From Dacryopinax spathularia (taxonomy: Eukaryota; Basidiomycota; Dacrymycetes; Dacrymycetales; Dacrymycetaceae), in the NCBI GenBank assembly GCA_037974965.1, contig JBBPFI010000002.1, forward strand, positions 1,178,001-1,242,000: 64,000 nt of DNA, read 5' to 3'. The stretch's first letter is position 1. Each line of letters starts with the position of its first letter. Both the position numbers and the translations under genes were made by a program. Shown here one piece after another: positions 26,147 through 35,541 of the stretch. The notes beneath the pieces were generated by a model. The model was not told the DNA's origin. It ran no database searches and saw only the letters and a program-made list of their open reading frames with translations.

Positions 26147-27093
26147 TACTTACTACTGAGCATCTCGCCTTCGTCTTCGGAGTTTTGCTGCTTTCTTGGC
26201 TGCCTGTTTGCTGGTTTCACAACATCTACCGTCTCGGTGTGTCATACATATGGACTAAGTAGTCAGAAAAATGGTCGTTTGCCTAAGTTGGGTCTAGGGT
26301 GTGTTGCTCGTTGCTTGTTGCTTGTTGTTTGTGAGATAGATGACGGGGATGGGGCGGCTCGCCACTGGTTCGGTTCGGTTCAGCTCCGAACCGTGCGTCC
26401 TGCTGGTCCACTTCTGGTCCGGTTCTGGTCCAGTCCTGGCCCGGTTCGGTTCGGTTCGGTTCGGTTTAAACCGGCTCAGAACCAGTCCTCACGCTTGCCC
26501 ATCCCACTGGCGGGCAAAACAGAACGGTGCCACACTCTCCCTAGTTGCTCAAGAAAAAAACCGGTTTTGTACATGTGTTGTGCGTGTGCGCCAACCGTGC
26601 AAGGAGCAGGTGGAGGGTGAGTTCTTTCTTTTCTCCGTCCCTGATCAATGACGAGTTCTTGGAAGGAGTCAGGTATTGTCAGGATTGTTCTTTGTGGCAC
26701 GTGGTAAGTACCGAGGCTTGTTTCAGAAACAGTTGGTTTTTTGGGGCGGTTCTCAAAGTCTTAAAAACGGCGGTTTCAGTTCAGTTCTAGAGCCGGACCG
26801 GAACCGAGCACCGGCAGTTCTCGTGGCTGTGTTCGGACCGCTGCAGGCCTGATTGATGATGGAGCATCAAGACCATGGTGACCACCTCGATGGCGTATAC
26901 TACAAGGGCGAGGCTTGGGATGTTTTGCGCTTTAGCCCGAGGAAGTTGGGTTGTCACGGTGGCCATAGTCGGCTGCCGCTTGCATAAGAGCGCAGCATCG
27001 GACGGGAAGTGCAAGTATAACAATGATATTGTTTCGGGGAGGGGGGGCAACATACGGTCTGATAAGTATGTACATCACGTTTCTTTAGGCAGT
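26147..27093 (+). other. Intergenic region with GGTTC repeats and palindromes
   Basis: About 950 bp with no supported gene. It holds the GGTTC-rich palindromic patch described separately. A hydrophobic minus-strand frame (26830-26964) is too short to call. Confidence 0.4.
26364..26473 (+). repeat. GGTTC tandem repeat and short perfect palindromes
   Basis: The tandem tract (CGGTT)n at 26441-26467 follows an earlier run at 26366-26380. A perfect 8-bp stem, CGGTTCGG with CCGAACCG, lies at 26371-26393 with a 7-base loop. The 12-bp palindrome CGGTTTAAACCG lies at 26462-26473. More scattered GGTTC and GGACC words continue to about 26820. Confidence 0.75.
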
Positions 27094-27218
27094 TGCGAAG
27101 CCTCGTCTGACAGCGGTACGAGTGGGGTTGGGGTGGGTGACTGTGCTCGGCGACATACTTGTCCCAGCCCGCTCCGTACGGCCCACTACCAAACTTGATC
27201 GATCCGGCCAGTCGCATG
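27094..27218 (-). pseudogene. Duplicated C-terminal tail of APH kinase 3
   Basis: This 125-bp stretch repeats 27341-27467, the C-terminal coding part of kinase 3, at roughly 85% identity by eye. Translation gives MRLAGSIKFGSGPYGAGWDK against MRLAGSIKFGGGPYGEGWER in the intact gene. It lies in the same orientation about 250 bp downstream and lacks the catalytic domain, so it is a tail-only tandem duplicate or the remnant of a second full copy. Confidence 0.8.
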
Positions 27219-27261
27219 TCCGGAGCAAGTATTTGAAGACAAAGGACGGTTTGCGCTGAAG

Positions 27262-28407
27262 CTAGTCGTTCCGCTGGACATCAGGGTTGTGTTCAGGGGC
27301 CGGGACCAGCGAGATACCTTCGAGTGGTACGTCAAGGCGATGCGAAGCCTCGTCTGACCGAGGGACGATTGGGGGCGGGGGTGGGAGACCGTGCTCGGCG
27401 ACCCACCGTTCCCAGCCCTCTCCGTACGGCCCACCACCAAACTTGATCGATCCGGCCAGCCGCATGACCTCTCGCTCTACAGTGTAGTCCTCGGGCATCG
27501 CCAAATCGACGATCCTCTCGCACACCGGCAAGCCCTCGACCCGGGAGGACATATATTCCCAATACGGAGGCAGCCATCCGGATGTCTCCCAGTCGATAAG
27601 ACCGGACAATCGGCCATTACGAATGAAAATGTTGTCTGGCGATAAATCACCGTGGGTGAACACCGTCTTTGCCGACTCGTACTTTTCCAGTACTGGTGGC
27701 AAGATAGTCTGCATGTACGGCCAGGTTGTGCATTTGTACTGCGGAACCCACGCATTGAACGCAGCCATGTCCTTGAAGGCTGGAAGGTCCCGGACTTCCT
27801 GGAATGCTGGCGCATCGATGTCTCCGCCACAGGGACTGCAGATTGCAAGAGGGTAAGGATTCGGGATCGTGCGTAAGGTGGCAAGATATGAACGAAGGTC
27901 TTGTCCGATGGTAGTGACCTGTTCCGGCGATAACGTATCCATGACTTCCAGGAGGGGTTGGCCATGTGCAGCAGTCATGAGCAAGAATGCCATTCGAAAC
28001 GGCTCAATGCCTTCGATTTTGACGTTCGCAACCTCGTCCTTCCACATAATGTAGTCGAGAGCGATCGAGGTGTGTAGGTCCGTATGTCGTCGAATGAGCG
28101 CCATCGCGTAAGGTTCGCTCGGCCTGATTTGCCCGTGTTTCAGGTATATACCTGGTAGGATTTGGTGGACTCGTTGAGTCATCACTCGGGGCGCAATGTG
28201 GTCGGCTATCCACCAGATCGCGCGATAGATAGCCAGTCGGACGGATGTTGGGAGGAACAGCCACATCCTCCACAGCAAAGGCGCATGGGGAGAAAGCAAG
28301 GCGGAGAGCGAGCTCGGACGCTCCACTATCACAAGGTAACTTGGTTGAAAGAGCCCTTCAAGAAACTGGGAGGGACTTTGGAAAGCCTTCCAAATGGGGT
28401 GCGGCAT
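27262..28407 (-). CDS. APH-type kinase, subfamily A (kinase 3)
   Basis: This is a single-exon APH-fold phosphotransferase of 381 aa starting MPHPIWKAFQSPSQF. The N-terminal part PSYLVIVERPSSLSALL is shared almost word for word with kinase 5 (42036-43166). The catalytic loop HGDLSPDN and metal segment LIDWETSGWLPPYWEY are intact, and the N-lobe PYAMALIRRHTDLHTS is present. The strand is open throughout and the start is the ATG closest to the shared N-terminus. It is head-to-head with partner gene P2, with 251 bp between the ATGs. Its 3' end has been copied in tandem (27094-27218). The substrate is unknown; a small-molecule or protein kinase role is equally possible. Confidence 0.88.
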   Translation of the reverse strand: MPHPIWKAFQSPSQFLEGLFQPSYLVIVERPSSLSALLSPHAPLLWRMWLFLPTSVRLAIYRAIWWIADHIAPRVMTQRVHQILPGIYLKHGQIRPSEPYAMALIRRHTDLHTSIALDYIMWKDEVANVKIEGIEPFRMAFLLMTAAHGQPLLEVMDTLSPEQVTTIGQDLRSYLATLRTIPNPYPLAICSPCGGDIDAPAFQEVRDLPAFKDMAAFNAWVPQYKCTTWPYMQTILPPVLEKYESAKTVFTHGDLSPDNIFIRNGRLSGLIDWETSGWLPPYWEYMSSRVEGLPVCERIVDLAMPEDYTVEREVMRLAGSIKFGGGPYGEGWERWVAEHGLPPPPPIVPRSDEASHRLDVPLEGISLVPAPEHNPDVQRND

Positions 28408-28589
28408 GGCAGACAGTAGAGGTGGAAAGGCAGTGTCGGTGGGTAAGGAGAGGAGGGGAATGGTGACGGGTGATAATGGTTCAGCGAGGAGTCATAAGCG
28501 GGAGCAGATCTGTGGATTCGGCCACAGTCACATTGCTGAACCGACCAATGTCCTGTCTCGGAATATGCAGCCCAACATGAGGTATATGG

Positions 28590-28598
28590 TATATATAT
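28590..28598 (+). promoter_or_regulatory. TATA-like run of small partner gene 2
   Basis: TATATATAT lies 69 bp upstream of the ATG at 28659, matching the arrangement at partner gene 1. Confidence 0.5.
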
Positions 28599-28658
28599 TG
28601 GCTTATCTCCCACCTCCTATCGTCCCCACTCTGCTCCCATCTACCACCTTTCCACAAC

Positions 28659-29186
28659 ATGCTCGTAAACGCAATCGCAAACCTCAAAAATACCACCCGG
28701 ACCCCAGCGCAGCTTGCTCCCGCCAGCCTCTACCTCGGCGTCCTGCGAGCAGGAGGCACCTTCCGGTGGCTTATCTGTTTCAGTATTGATGGATTCTCTG
28801 GATATCGTTCGAGGATCGTCTTCGGCGGCGGCGGCTGGACAATCTCCACAAGTAGCACGCGAGATGACCGTAACACCGGCGGTGTCGTCATCTTCCTCCG
28901 CCTCGCTAACATGGGGACCCAAGTTACAAACCTCACGCAACCCTACTTCGACACCGTGAACAACTTCGCAGCTGCCATCAACAGCGGTGCCATCTCCTTT
29001 CCCACTGCAGAGCTGCTCGTTGCCAGCCTCCTTGACGAACTCCGACGCTCCTTTGGTTTGGTTGGAGCACCAGGTCAGACCATGGTCGACCAGGCTGTCG
29101 GTATAGCTAAGCCACGATCGGATGCCAACCAGTTCCTCATGCCCCCTGCACCAATGTATGATGCCAACCCGCTTGTTACTTTCTGA
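28659..29186 (+). CDS. Small partner protein P2 of an APH kinase (unknown family)
   Basis: This is a single-exon gene of 175 aa starting MLVNAIANLKNTTRTPAQ. No signal peptide, TM helix or named domain is recognised. It aligns with P1 through ASLYLGVL against DHLYLRIS, then WLICFSIDGFSG against WYICLHEQGLAG. Further matches are FGLVGAPGQTMVDQA against QGLVGAAGAALVEQA and the C-terminal PPAPMYDANPLVTF against PPAPITDAQPFITV. A Gly-rich turn (FGGGGW) is particular to this copy. It lies head-to-head with kinase 3. The repeated arrangement argues for a functional link between kinase and partner, but the sequence does not say what. Confidence 0.78.
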   Translation: MLVNAIANLKNTTRTPAQLAPASLYLGVLRAGGTFRWLICFSIDGFSGYRSRIVFGGGGWTISTSSTRDDRNTGGVVIFLRLANMGTQVTNLTQPYFDTVNNFAAAINSGAISFPTAELLVASLLDELRRSFGLVGAPGQTMVDQAVGIAKPRSDANQFLMPPAPMYDANPLVTF

Positions 29187-30128
29187 AGAGGAGTGCGTGT
29201 CGTACTAGGGTGTGATGGGGAGGTCGAAGAGGTCTCTAGGTGCGCGTGTTGGGCAGCTGGCTGCAGGTGCTGATACACCTCAGGTTCTGCGTCGATACCA
29301 TCTCATATCCTACCCATTTTCTCACTCTGCCCTATTCTCCTTCTTCTGCCAGCGTTTCCTCATCCTAGTCCACCATGTTAGGGAGTCGTCAGTATCTTGC
29401 CATGAATGTGACCGTTTCGCTCGAGTTGCAAATGTGCATCTCGGGCCGCCCATGCCGCCGAGAATGAGTCATTCGTCACTCTTCGGATATCAAACCGATC
29501 GTCCGTCTTCATTATTCACATCTATCCCGCTCGATGTGAACTATGCGGCAGGCGAGAGAAGAACAGGAGATCCAACCACAAGGCCACAACAGCAAGGGCT
29601 GAAGGACGTTTGGGAGATTACGGTTGTGACGCGCTTCGAGCCAATACTTCTGATGAGCTCCCTGCCACGCAACGAATGTAGGCGTCTCACGAGGTTCGGT
29701 GCTTTCTTCGTTCCGGCCCGGAAGGATCCAGACGGCACTGGGGAGCATTGCCGTCGATCGGGCGCTGCTGCCTTGCTCCTTAACCGTCTGTCAGGAGGCG
29801 CACAGCGACGTCCCGCTGGGGTGGACCACTTCAGCTCACAGAGACGCCGAAAAGGCAGCCATCGTGCTTTGAGAGTCGTGAACGATGTAGGGAGTCTTCA
29901 CTTAAGCCTGAGCGCCACATTCTTTTCGCAACGCGCAACGTGTGACTCAACGACCGGAGAGCAAGAAGCCCGGGATACGCCAGACAGACGTCACCCGTCC
30001 GTATCGAGGGGAGCCCGAGATGATCGCTCAGAGGCATTCGATTTCCGCAGCATGTACATCTTCTTCCGTACATCTCCCACACCCTCCGCACCTCTAGCTT
30101 ACTTGCTCCCACCGCCGTCCACAACCAC
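29187..30128 (+). other. Intergenic region holding repeat copy B
   Basis: About 940 bp. A long plus-strand frame (29212-30288) runs through it but crosses a dispersed repeat and NDUFS5 coding sequence in antisense, so it is not a gene. See the repeat at 29433-29638. Confidence 0.5.
29433..29638 (-). repeat. Dispersed repeat, copy B (inverted relative to copy A)
   Basis: Read on the minus strand this matches 32973-33229 on the plus strand. Shared blocks include AAGCGCGTCACA, GCCTTGTGGTTGGATCTCCT, TAGTTCACATCGA, GATCGGTTTGA and the terminal GATGCACA. Copy B lacks about 50 bp that copy A has in the middle. No coding capacity is shared. Confidence 0.8.
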
Positions 30129-30796
30129 TCAACTCGGTGGGATGGCATCATGTTGCCCCGGCTTGCCCGGCGCAGCAGGGTCAGTACTCTTTATGAGCCC
30201 TACGCCGATCGGCGCGCTGGTCGCTTTGACGTCCGCTTCTTTCTTGCCGGTGGCGGCTTCGCGCGCTTGTTTGCGCTGGGCTTGGTAGCGGAGGGCTTGG
30301 GCGCGGGCTTTCTGCGGGTGGGGTTAGCTTCTTCTACATCCTCGCCTGGAACGGGCGCAAGAGGGGGACAAGGAGAAGAGAAAAGAGGCGAGGAGGAGAG
30401 GGAGAGGTGGGAGGCGAGGAAGGAGGACAGAGGAGGAACGAGAACGAGAGGCAGGGATGGGGGAGACGAACCTCCTGCGTATGATGCAAACACTCGATAT
30501 AGTCTTCCTTCTGCAGCAGGCACTCGTTCGGATAATCAGCTTTGGCATAGCACTGTCACCCCAAACGCGCATTAGCGCATACATTCTGAGGTCACTAGGA
30601 AGGCAAGACACGCACCTTTGCGAACTCCTGCCAGAAGGGGAAGCATCTTGATCGCCCTATATCACCATCACTGTATCAGCATTTCCCGTGGTATTGGGAG
30701 ATGAGAAGGGGGACGGACCACCGCCGTAGCCGAAACCGGACTATTGTACTCGTAAGAGACGTGTGTATGCGGTTGAAATGGAGGACTTACGGCCAT
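30129..30796 (-). CDS. NDUFS5: NADH:ubiquinone oxidoreductase 15-kDa subunit (NDUFS5)
   Basis: This is an accessory subunit of mitochondrial complex I facing the intermembrane space. Five exons on the minus strand (30791-30796, 30722-30740, 30616-30656, 30472-30552, 30129-30311) give 109 aa. The spliced N-terminus reads MASGFGYGGRSRCFPFWQEF. A twin CX9C pattern follows: C-FPFWQEFAK-C and C-LLQKEDYIE-C, which is the family signature and the substrate pattern of the Mia40 import pathway. The C-terminal part (KARAQALRYQAQRKQARE) is basic and helical. The first two coding exons are only 6 and 19 bp, so automated models may miss them. The fourth donor is a weak GTTCGT. The gene is divergent from YRA1. 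Confidence 0.85.
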
Positions 30797-31248
30797 GTTG
30801 CGGAGATGCGGGCAGGAGAGGTGCGAGCTTTGCCTTTGAGCTAGGAAGGCCGGCTCTGAGGCGCGGCGGTTGGTGACGACGGCAGTACAGGGACCCCGAA
30901 AGTAGGCTGGCTTCTTCGCAGACTGCACCTTTGCACCAGCAGAAACATCATTGAATCATTGATGCATTGTCTGATACATGCACTATAGGAAGTATATTTA
31001 CTACAGTGGCCGCATTCCTACTGCCATACCCGCTTTGCGAGGTGTAGCGGCCCTCTGATTGGATGCGAGACTAGCTTTTGTTGTTAGAGCGCTGCCCTTT
31101 GCTTCCGGGGTCTTGCCGTCTGAGGGGATAAGAAGGGGCCCGCTCACGACGCGTTTTTGACCCTTCATCCCCGTCCACCACCAACACTTCCCCCGCATAC
31201 ATCGCCCGCCTCACCGACGTCCATCCACCCATACAAACGCATACAAAC
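30797..31248 (+). other. Divergent promoter region of NDUFS5 and YRA1
   Basis: About 450 bp between divergent ATGs. The last 90 bp before YRA1 are C-rich leader (CCGCCTCACCGACG). No other feature is seen. Confidence 0.4.
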
Positions 31249-32959
31249 ATGTCTTCCGCACTCGACAAGTCTCTCGATGATGTGCGCCTACTCCACGGCA
31301 CATGAAGACCAGCCTCGCTCACACGTTTTCTTCCCACAAATAGATGATCAAGGCAAAGCCTCGCCCTCAGCGTCGTCGCCGCGTTCCTTCCGCTAAGGCT
31401 GCCATCGTCGGCTCGGGCAACACTGGCGCTGCTGCCGCTGCGAAGGCTGCCAACCGCGCGGCAGCGCTGACTGCACCTGCCAAGCCGGCTGAGCCGACCG
31501 CGACGCAGGCGCAGCAGGAGACGCGCAAGATCGTCATCTCCAACCTCCCTGCCGATGTGACAGAGCAGCAGATCAAGGTCGACCCTTCTCCCGCTCGCGT
31601 ATCCGTTCTGTCCTGAAACCTGGCCCGTCCTTGTCCTCTCACAACAGGAACTCTTCAACGCTACCATCGGCAAGACCCGCGAAGTCAGCCTCGCCTTCGA
31701 CGCCAAGGGCAAGTCAAAGGGCATCTGCCACGTCACCTTCACCAACAAGGGCGATGGCTTCAAGGCCTACAAGGAGTACAACGGCCGCCTCATTGATGCG
31801 AGTCAGTCACTTTCCATCCTTTCTGGTTCTTAGTCGGAAGGTCGAGGGCGCCGATCGATGACTCACCGTGGAATCTCGGCCGCATCGAGACTTCCTCTCG
31901 ATGGTCTGGTTCTTATCTGCTCGAGATGCTGTCTCTTGCTTACTTCTGGAACGCGTCTCACCACTGGAGTTGCTGTCGCAGACGGTCGGGACCGTCTGCC
32001 GTGTTTCTCCGCCATGGAAGTGGCGCGCCCTTTGGCTGCCTTACCCTATCTATGGAGCTCTCCGTGGCCAAGCAAACGATGAGGAAGGCTTGCCTTTCGA
32101 GCGGCTCTCATCGCGTCCCTCGCTCCTCCGTTCCCGAACGAGAGTCGAGCTGCCCCTGTCTCCCTCTTCGGAGGTCGAGCTACAGACTCCCTCAATCGAG
32201 GTTGAGCCGCCACATTGAAGACCGTCCTGGCCCGACGTGTCTCGGCGAGATGCTGCACAGCAGCATTATCGGGCATGAGGTTGACTGCCGGACGGATTGA
32301 GCCAGGTACATGAGTGCCTTTGTCAGATCGCAACGACGAAGGTGGTGAGACGCGCGTTTGCGAGGCTAGTCCGATCGGTTCGAGGAGCAAAAGAGCAGAG
32401 GAGTATTAGCTGACGGCTGCATGCACACTGCGAGTTCTTTGGACGAACCGTCCGCGCTCTTCACCTCTCCTGACCTAGATTGCCCTCTTCCCCTTGGCTT
32501 CCGTCAAGTCCCGCTCCCGCCTCAGAGCTGATCACCTACCTCTTTCATCTACCAGAGAGCCAGATGAAGATCGAACTCATCCTCGAGCCCGTCAAGGCCG
32601 CCCCGCCCAGTCTCGCCTCTCGCGTCGCTCCGCCTCCCAAGGCCCCCGCTGCTCCCCGTGCTGCCGCTACGAATGGTGCTGCTCCTGCTACTAGGTGAGG
32701 ACGCTCTTCCTCTTGTTGATAGACATATGCTGACTCGTCATGACCAGGGGTGCTGTCAGGGGAAGGGGTGGACGCGGCCGAGGCCGTGGTGGCCGCGCTA
32801 GGCGTCCCGCGAAGTCCGCGGCCGACTTGGACCAGGAAATGGAGGTGCGTGAGCTCGGCCGATTGTGTAATTGCACATCTGAGCCATGCATAGGAATACG
32901 CCGCCGCTCCGGCCACCGAAACGAAGGCCGCACCTGCCGCTGCTGCTCCTGCAGCGTAA
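31249..32959 (+). CDS. YRA1: mRNA export adaptor Yra1/ALYREF (REF family)
   Basis: Yra1/ALYREF is the TREX-complex RNA-binding adaptor that hands mRNA to the Mex67 export receptor. Six exons (31249-31281, 31344-31577, 31648-31801, 32556-32694, 32748-32844, 32894-32959) give 240 aa. Visible parts are the N-terminal UBM-like motif MSSALDKSLDDMIKAKP, a basic RPQRRRR, and an RRM (RKIVISNLPADVTEQQI, then GICHVTFTNKGDGFKAYKEY). An RGG box (GAVRGRGGRGRGRGGRAR) and the C-terminal SAADLDQEMEEY motif complete the family layout. Most introns are about 50-70 bp, but the third is 754 bp and has a weak GTCAGT donor. This recalls the large regulatory intron of yeast YRA1. Confidence 0.9.
31802..32555 (+). 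other. Unusually long YRA1 intron (754 bp)
   Basis: This intron interrupts the RRM. It is more than ten times longer than the other introns of the gene. Its donor GTCAGT departs from the local GTRNGT norm. No nested gene could be supported inside it. Confidence 0.7.
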
Positions 32960-33399
32960 ATGGCTGGATGGTAAGCGCGTCACAGCTGTAATTTTCCGAA
33001 TGCCCTTCTCCTCTTGCTGTTGATGATGCCTTGTGGTTGGATCTCCTGTTTTTCTGTCATCTGTCTCTAGTAGTAGTGGTACACGCCAAATCACATTTCC
33101 AAAGCGTGCCGTGCACGTTGTACGCACCCCACCATTAGTTCACATCGACCGGTATAGGGGTGGATGATGAAGACGGATGATCGGTTTGACATCCGAAGAG
33201 AGACGAATGATTATCCGCGGAGATGCACATGACTCCACCCGAACCACGTAAAGACTTAAGGTCAGGGTTCTCGCAATAAGGGCCCGACTCGGTCAACAAT
33301 TTCATTCGTCTCGTTTATAGTCTCCTTCTTCATTCCCCACCTCCGCATTGTACATCCCTCTCTTCCCCATCTCTTCCCCATCTCTCAAACGCAGGTAGA
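32960..33399 (+). other. Intergenic region with repeat copy A
   Basis: The left part is the 3' flank of YRA1 and is almost entirely repeat copy A (32973-33229). The remainder is a C/T-rich leader for the cystathionine gamma-synthase gene. Confidence 0.5.
32973..33229 (+). repeat. Dispersed repeat, copy A
   Basis: This begins 13 bp after the YRA1 stop codon, so it forms the gene's 3' UTR or lies against it. It matches 29433-29638 on the opposite strand. Together the two copies form inverted repeats facing outward around the NDUFS5-YRA1 pair. No terminal inverted repeat or coding sequence is visible within the unit. Confidence 0.8.
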
Positions 33400-35541
33400 A
33401 TGGCCATCTCGACATACACACTCACCTCATCCGCCCTCGGCTCATCAATCCCCGCCAACCTCCCACACGCAATCTCCGTCTCCCTCCCCAAATGGCAGGA
33501 CAACGTCGACTACGAGGAAGGCGCGAGCAGGGTAGTCGAGGTGATGCAGACGGGGTATCCGAGGTTTTTTGTTCATCGGACGATCCAAAAGGTGCGCATC
33601 CCTCATCCTCGCTCCCTCCTCTGTCCTTCATCGGGGACCACTGGAGGGACGAGCTCCTGTCCTTCATCAGGGACACCGGAGATCGATGGGCGAGGAGAGA
33701 CGAGGACCCAGCTGACACCTGCTCAGTTAGCAGCCATGTGCGAAAAACGATTTGGCCAACCAGACGAGCGCGCGATGCTCTTCCCCTCCGCACGCATCGC
33801 AGCCGAATGCGTACGGTTCATGCAGTCCCAGTCGCCGCTCGGCACCTCCCTGCCCGTCCGAGTCACGCACTTCGCACTCCTGCCGCCTTCCTCGCCCACT
33901 TCTGCTTCTTTTGCTTCGCGAGAGAAGGCGGACGCTACGGTCGGAGCGCTAGCGGGAGGGGAAGGGGCAGAGCTGTATATCGTCCTTTTCCCGTCGGAGG
34001 CATACCCGCTCGCGAAGCTGTTTTGGCAGCATACGGGTCTGGGGATCTCGAGCCGTATGGCCGAGCGGTGTGCTCAGCTCTGGGCTGAAGGTGCTGCTGC
34101 TGCTGGTTCCGGATCGGCTAGCACTCGGCATGGCAGCCAGCCTGGTCCTTCCGACCCTGCCTCTCCCTCATCCGCGGGCGGCATACCTATCACTCGGACT
34201 GCTCCGCCCGCTTTGTCCGACCCTGCACAGGGGGAGTCCATGTCACCGGACCATGCGGCATACATTGAAGAGCGCTACGGCCGCAACCTCCCCCTCTCGC
34301 AGGCTTCGCTCGCTAAGCAGGCTCTGCGCCGTCGGATCGCCGGTACGCTAGCGCACGAAGAGGGCAGAGAGCAGACTGAGGTCAAGGGACGCGGCGTGGA
34401 GGGCGTGACGGAGGATGATGTGTTCCTTATGCCGACGGGGATGAGCGCCATCTGGTATGCGCATCAGTTGGCGTTGAAGGCACGGGAGCCGGCGAAGAGC
34501 GTTTGTTTTGGGTGCGTCTACGCTTCCTCCCCGGAGTGAAGAAATACAGGGTGCTGATGCTGGATCGTATTAGCTTTCCGTACACGGATACGCTCAAGAT
34601 CTTGCAGAAATGGGGACCGGGATGTTATTTTTACGGCCACGGGCTCGACAGCTCCATCGACGAGCTCGAAGCACTCCTCCGCTCAGGCGAAAAGATCCTC
34701 GCGCTCTTCTGCGAGTTCCCGTCCAACCCGCTCCTCCGCTCTCCTAACCTGCCGCGGTTGCGCAAGCTGGCTGACGAGTTTGATTTCTTGATGGTTGTTG
34801 ATGAGACTATTGGAAACTTTGTGAATGTCGAGGTGTTGCCGTATGCCGATGTACTTGTGAGCAGCTTGACGAAGGTGTTCAGCGGGGAGACGAACGTCAT
34901 GGGCGGGAGGTGCGTCTTCTCATCTCTTTCCTGGTTACGCCTGCTCAACCGGTCGCAGCCTCGTGCTCAACCCTGCACGCCGACACCACGCTATCCTCCG
35001 ACGAACTTTCAGAGAGATCTACGAAGACACCTACTGGCCCGAAGACGCCATCTTCATGGAGCGCAACTCGCGCACCTTCGTCTCCCGCGTCTACGTAATC
35101 AACGACAACGCCGAAGCGGTGTGCGACTTCCTACACAACCGGATCGGCGTTCCCGGGTCGGCAGTCAAAGAGGTCTACTACCCCAAGTACACCACCAGGG
35201 AGAACTACGACGCCTGCCGGATACCGGCGCGCAACGGCCGTCCAGCGGGCGGCTTCGGCGGCTTGTTCTCAGTGACGTTCCTCAGCATGGCCGCGAGCAA
35301 AGCCTTCTTTGACACGCTGCCCTGCGAGAAAGGTCCAAGCCTAGGGACGAACTTCACGCTCGCTTGCCCCTATACGGTCATAGCGCATTACACCGAACTG
35401 GACTGGGCCGCAGAGTGGGGCGTGGAGACCAGCCTCGTCCGGGTTAGTGTGGGGATGGAGGATAAGCAGAGCCTGCTGCGCGGGTTCGCCCAGGCGCTCG
35501 AGGCGGCCGATAGGGCTTTGGCCGAGGAGGGCTCGGGTTGA
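33400..35541 (+). CDS. STR2: Cystathionine gamma-synthase (STR2/met-7 type)
   Basis: This PLP enzyme makes cystathionine from cysteine and an acylated homoserine in the transsulfuration route to methionine. Four exons (33400-33591, 33727-34511, 34574-34909, 34959-35541) give 631 aa, typical of the long fungal form. Landmarks are [16 protein letters not shown], then [12 protein letters not shown] with the cofactor-binding Asp, then [16 protein letters not shown] with the Schiff-base Lys. The C-terminal small domain ends with [11 protein letters not shown]. The first intron is 135 bp, a multiple of three and stop-free, so a retained-intron protein is also open; GTGCGC and CTGCTCAG borders and low-complexity content favour splicing. 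A Pro/Ser-rich insert lies at about residues 180-225. The enzyme appears intact. Confidence 0.92.

Noticed and set aside
29212-30288. Long plus-strand frame of 358 codons
   Set aside because: It runs through dispersed repeat copy B and lies antisense to NDUFS5 exon 5; composition is not protein-like and the equivalent frame is stopped in repeat copy A.
32990-33040. C/D-box snoRNA in repeat copy A (TGATGAT word)
   Set aside because: The box is absent from copy B, and no D box or terminal stem was found at the right spacing.
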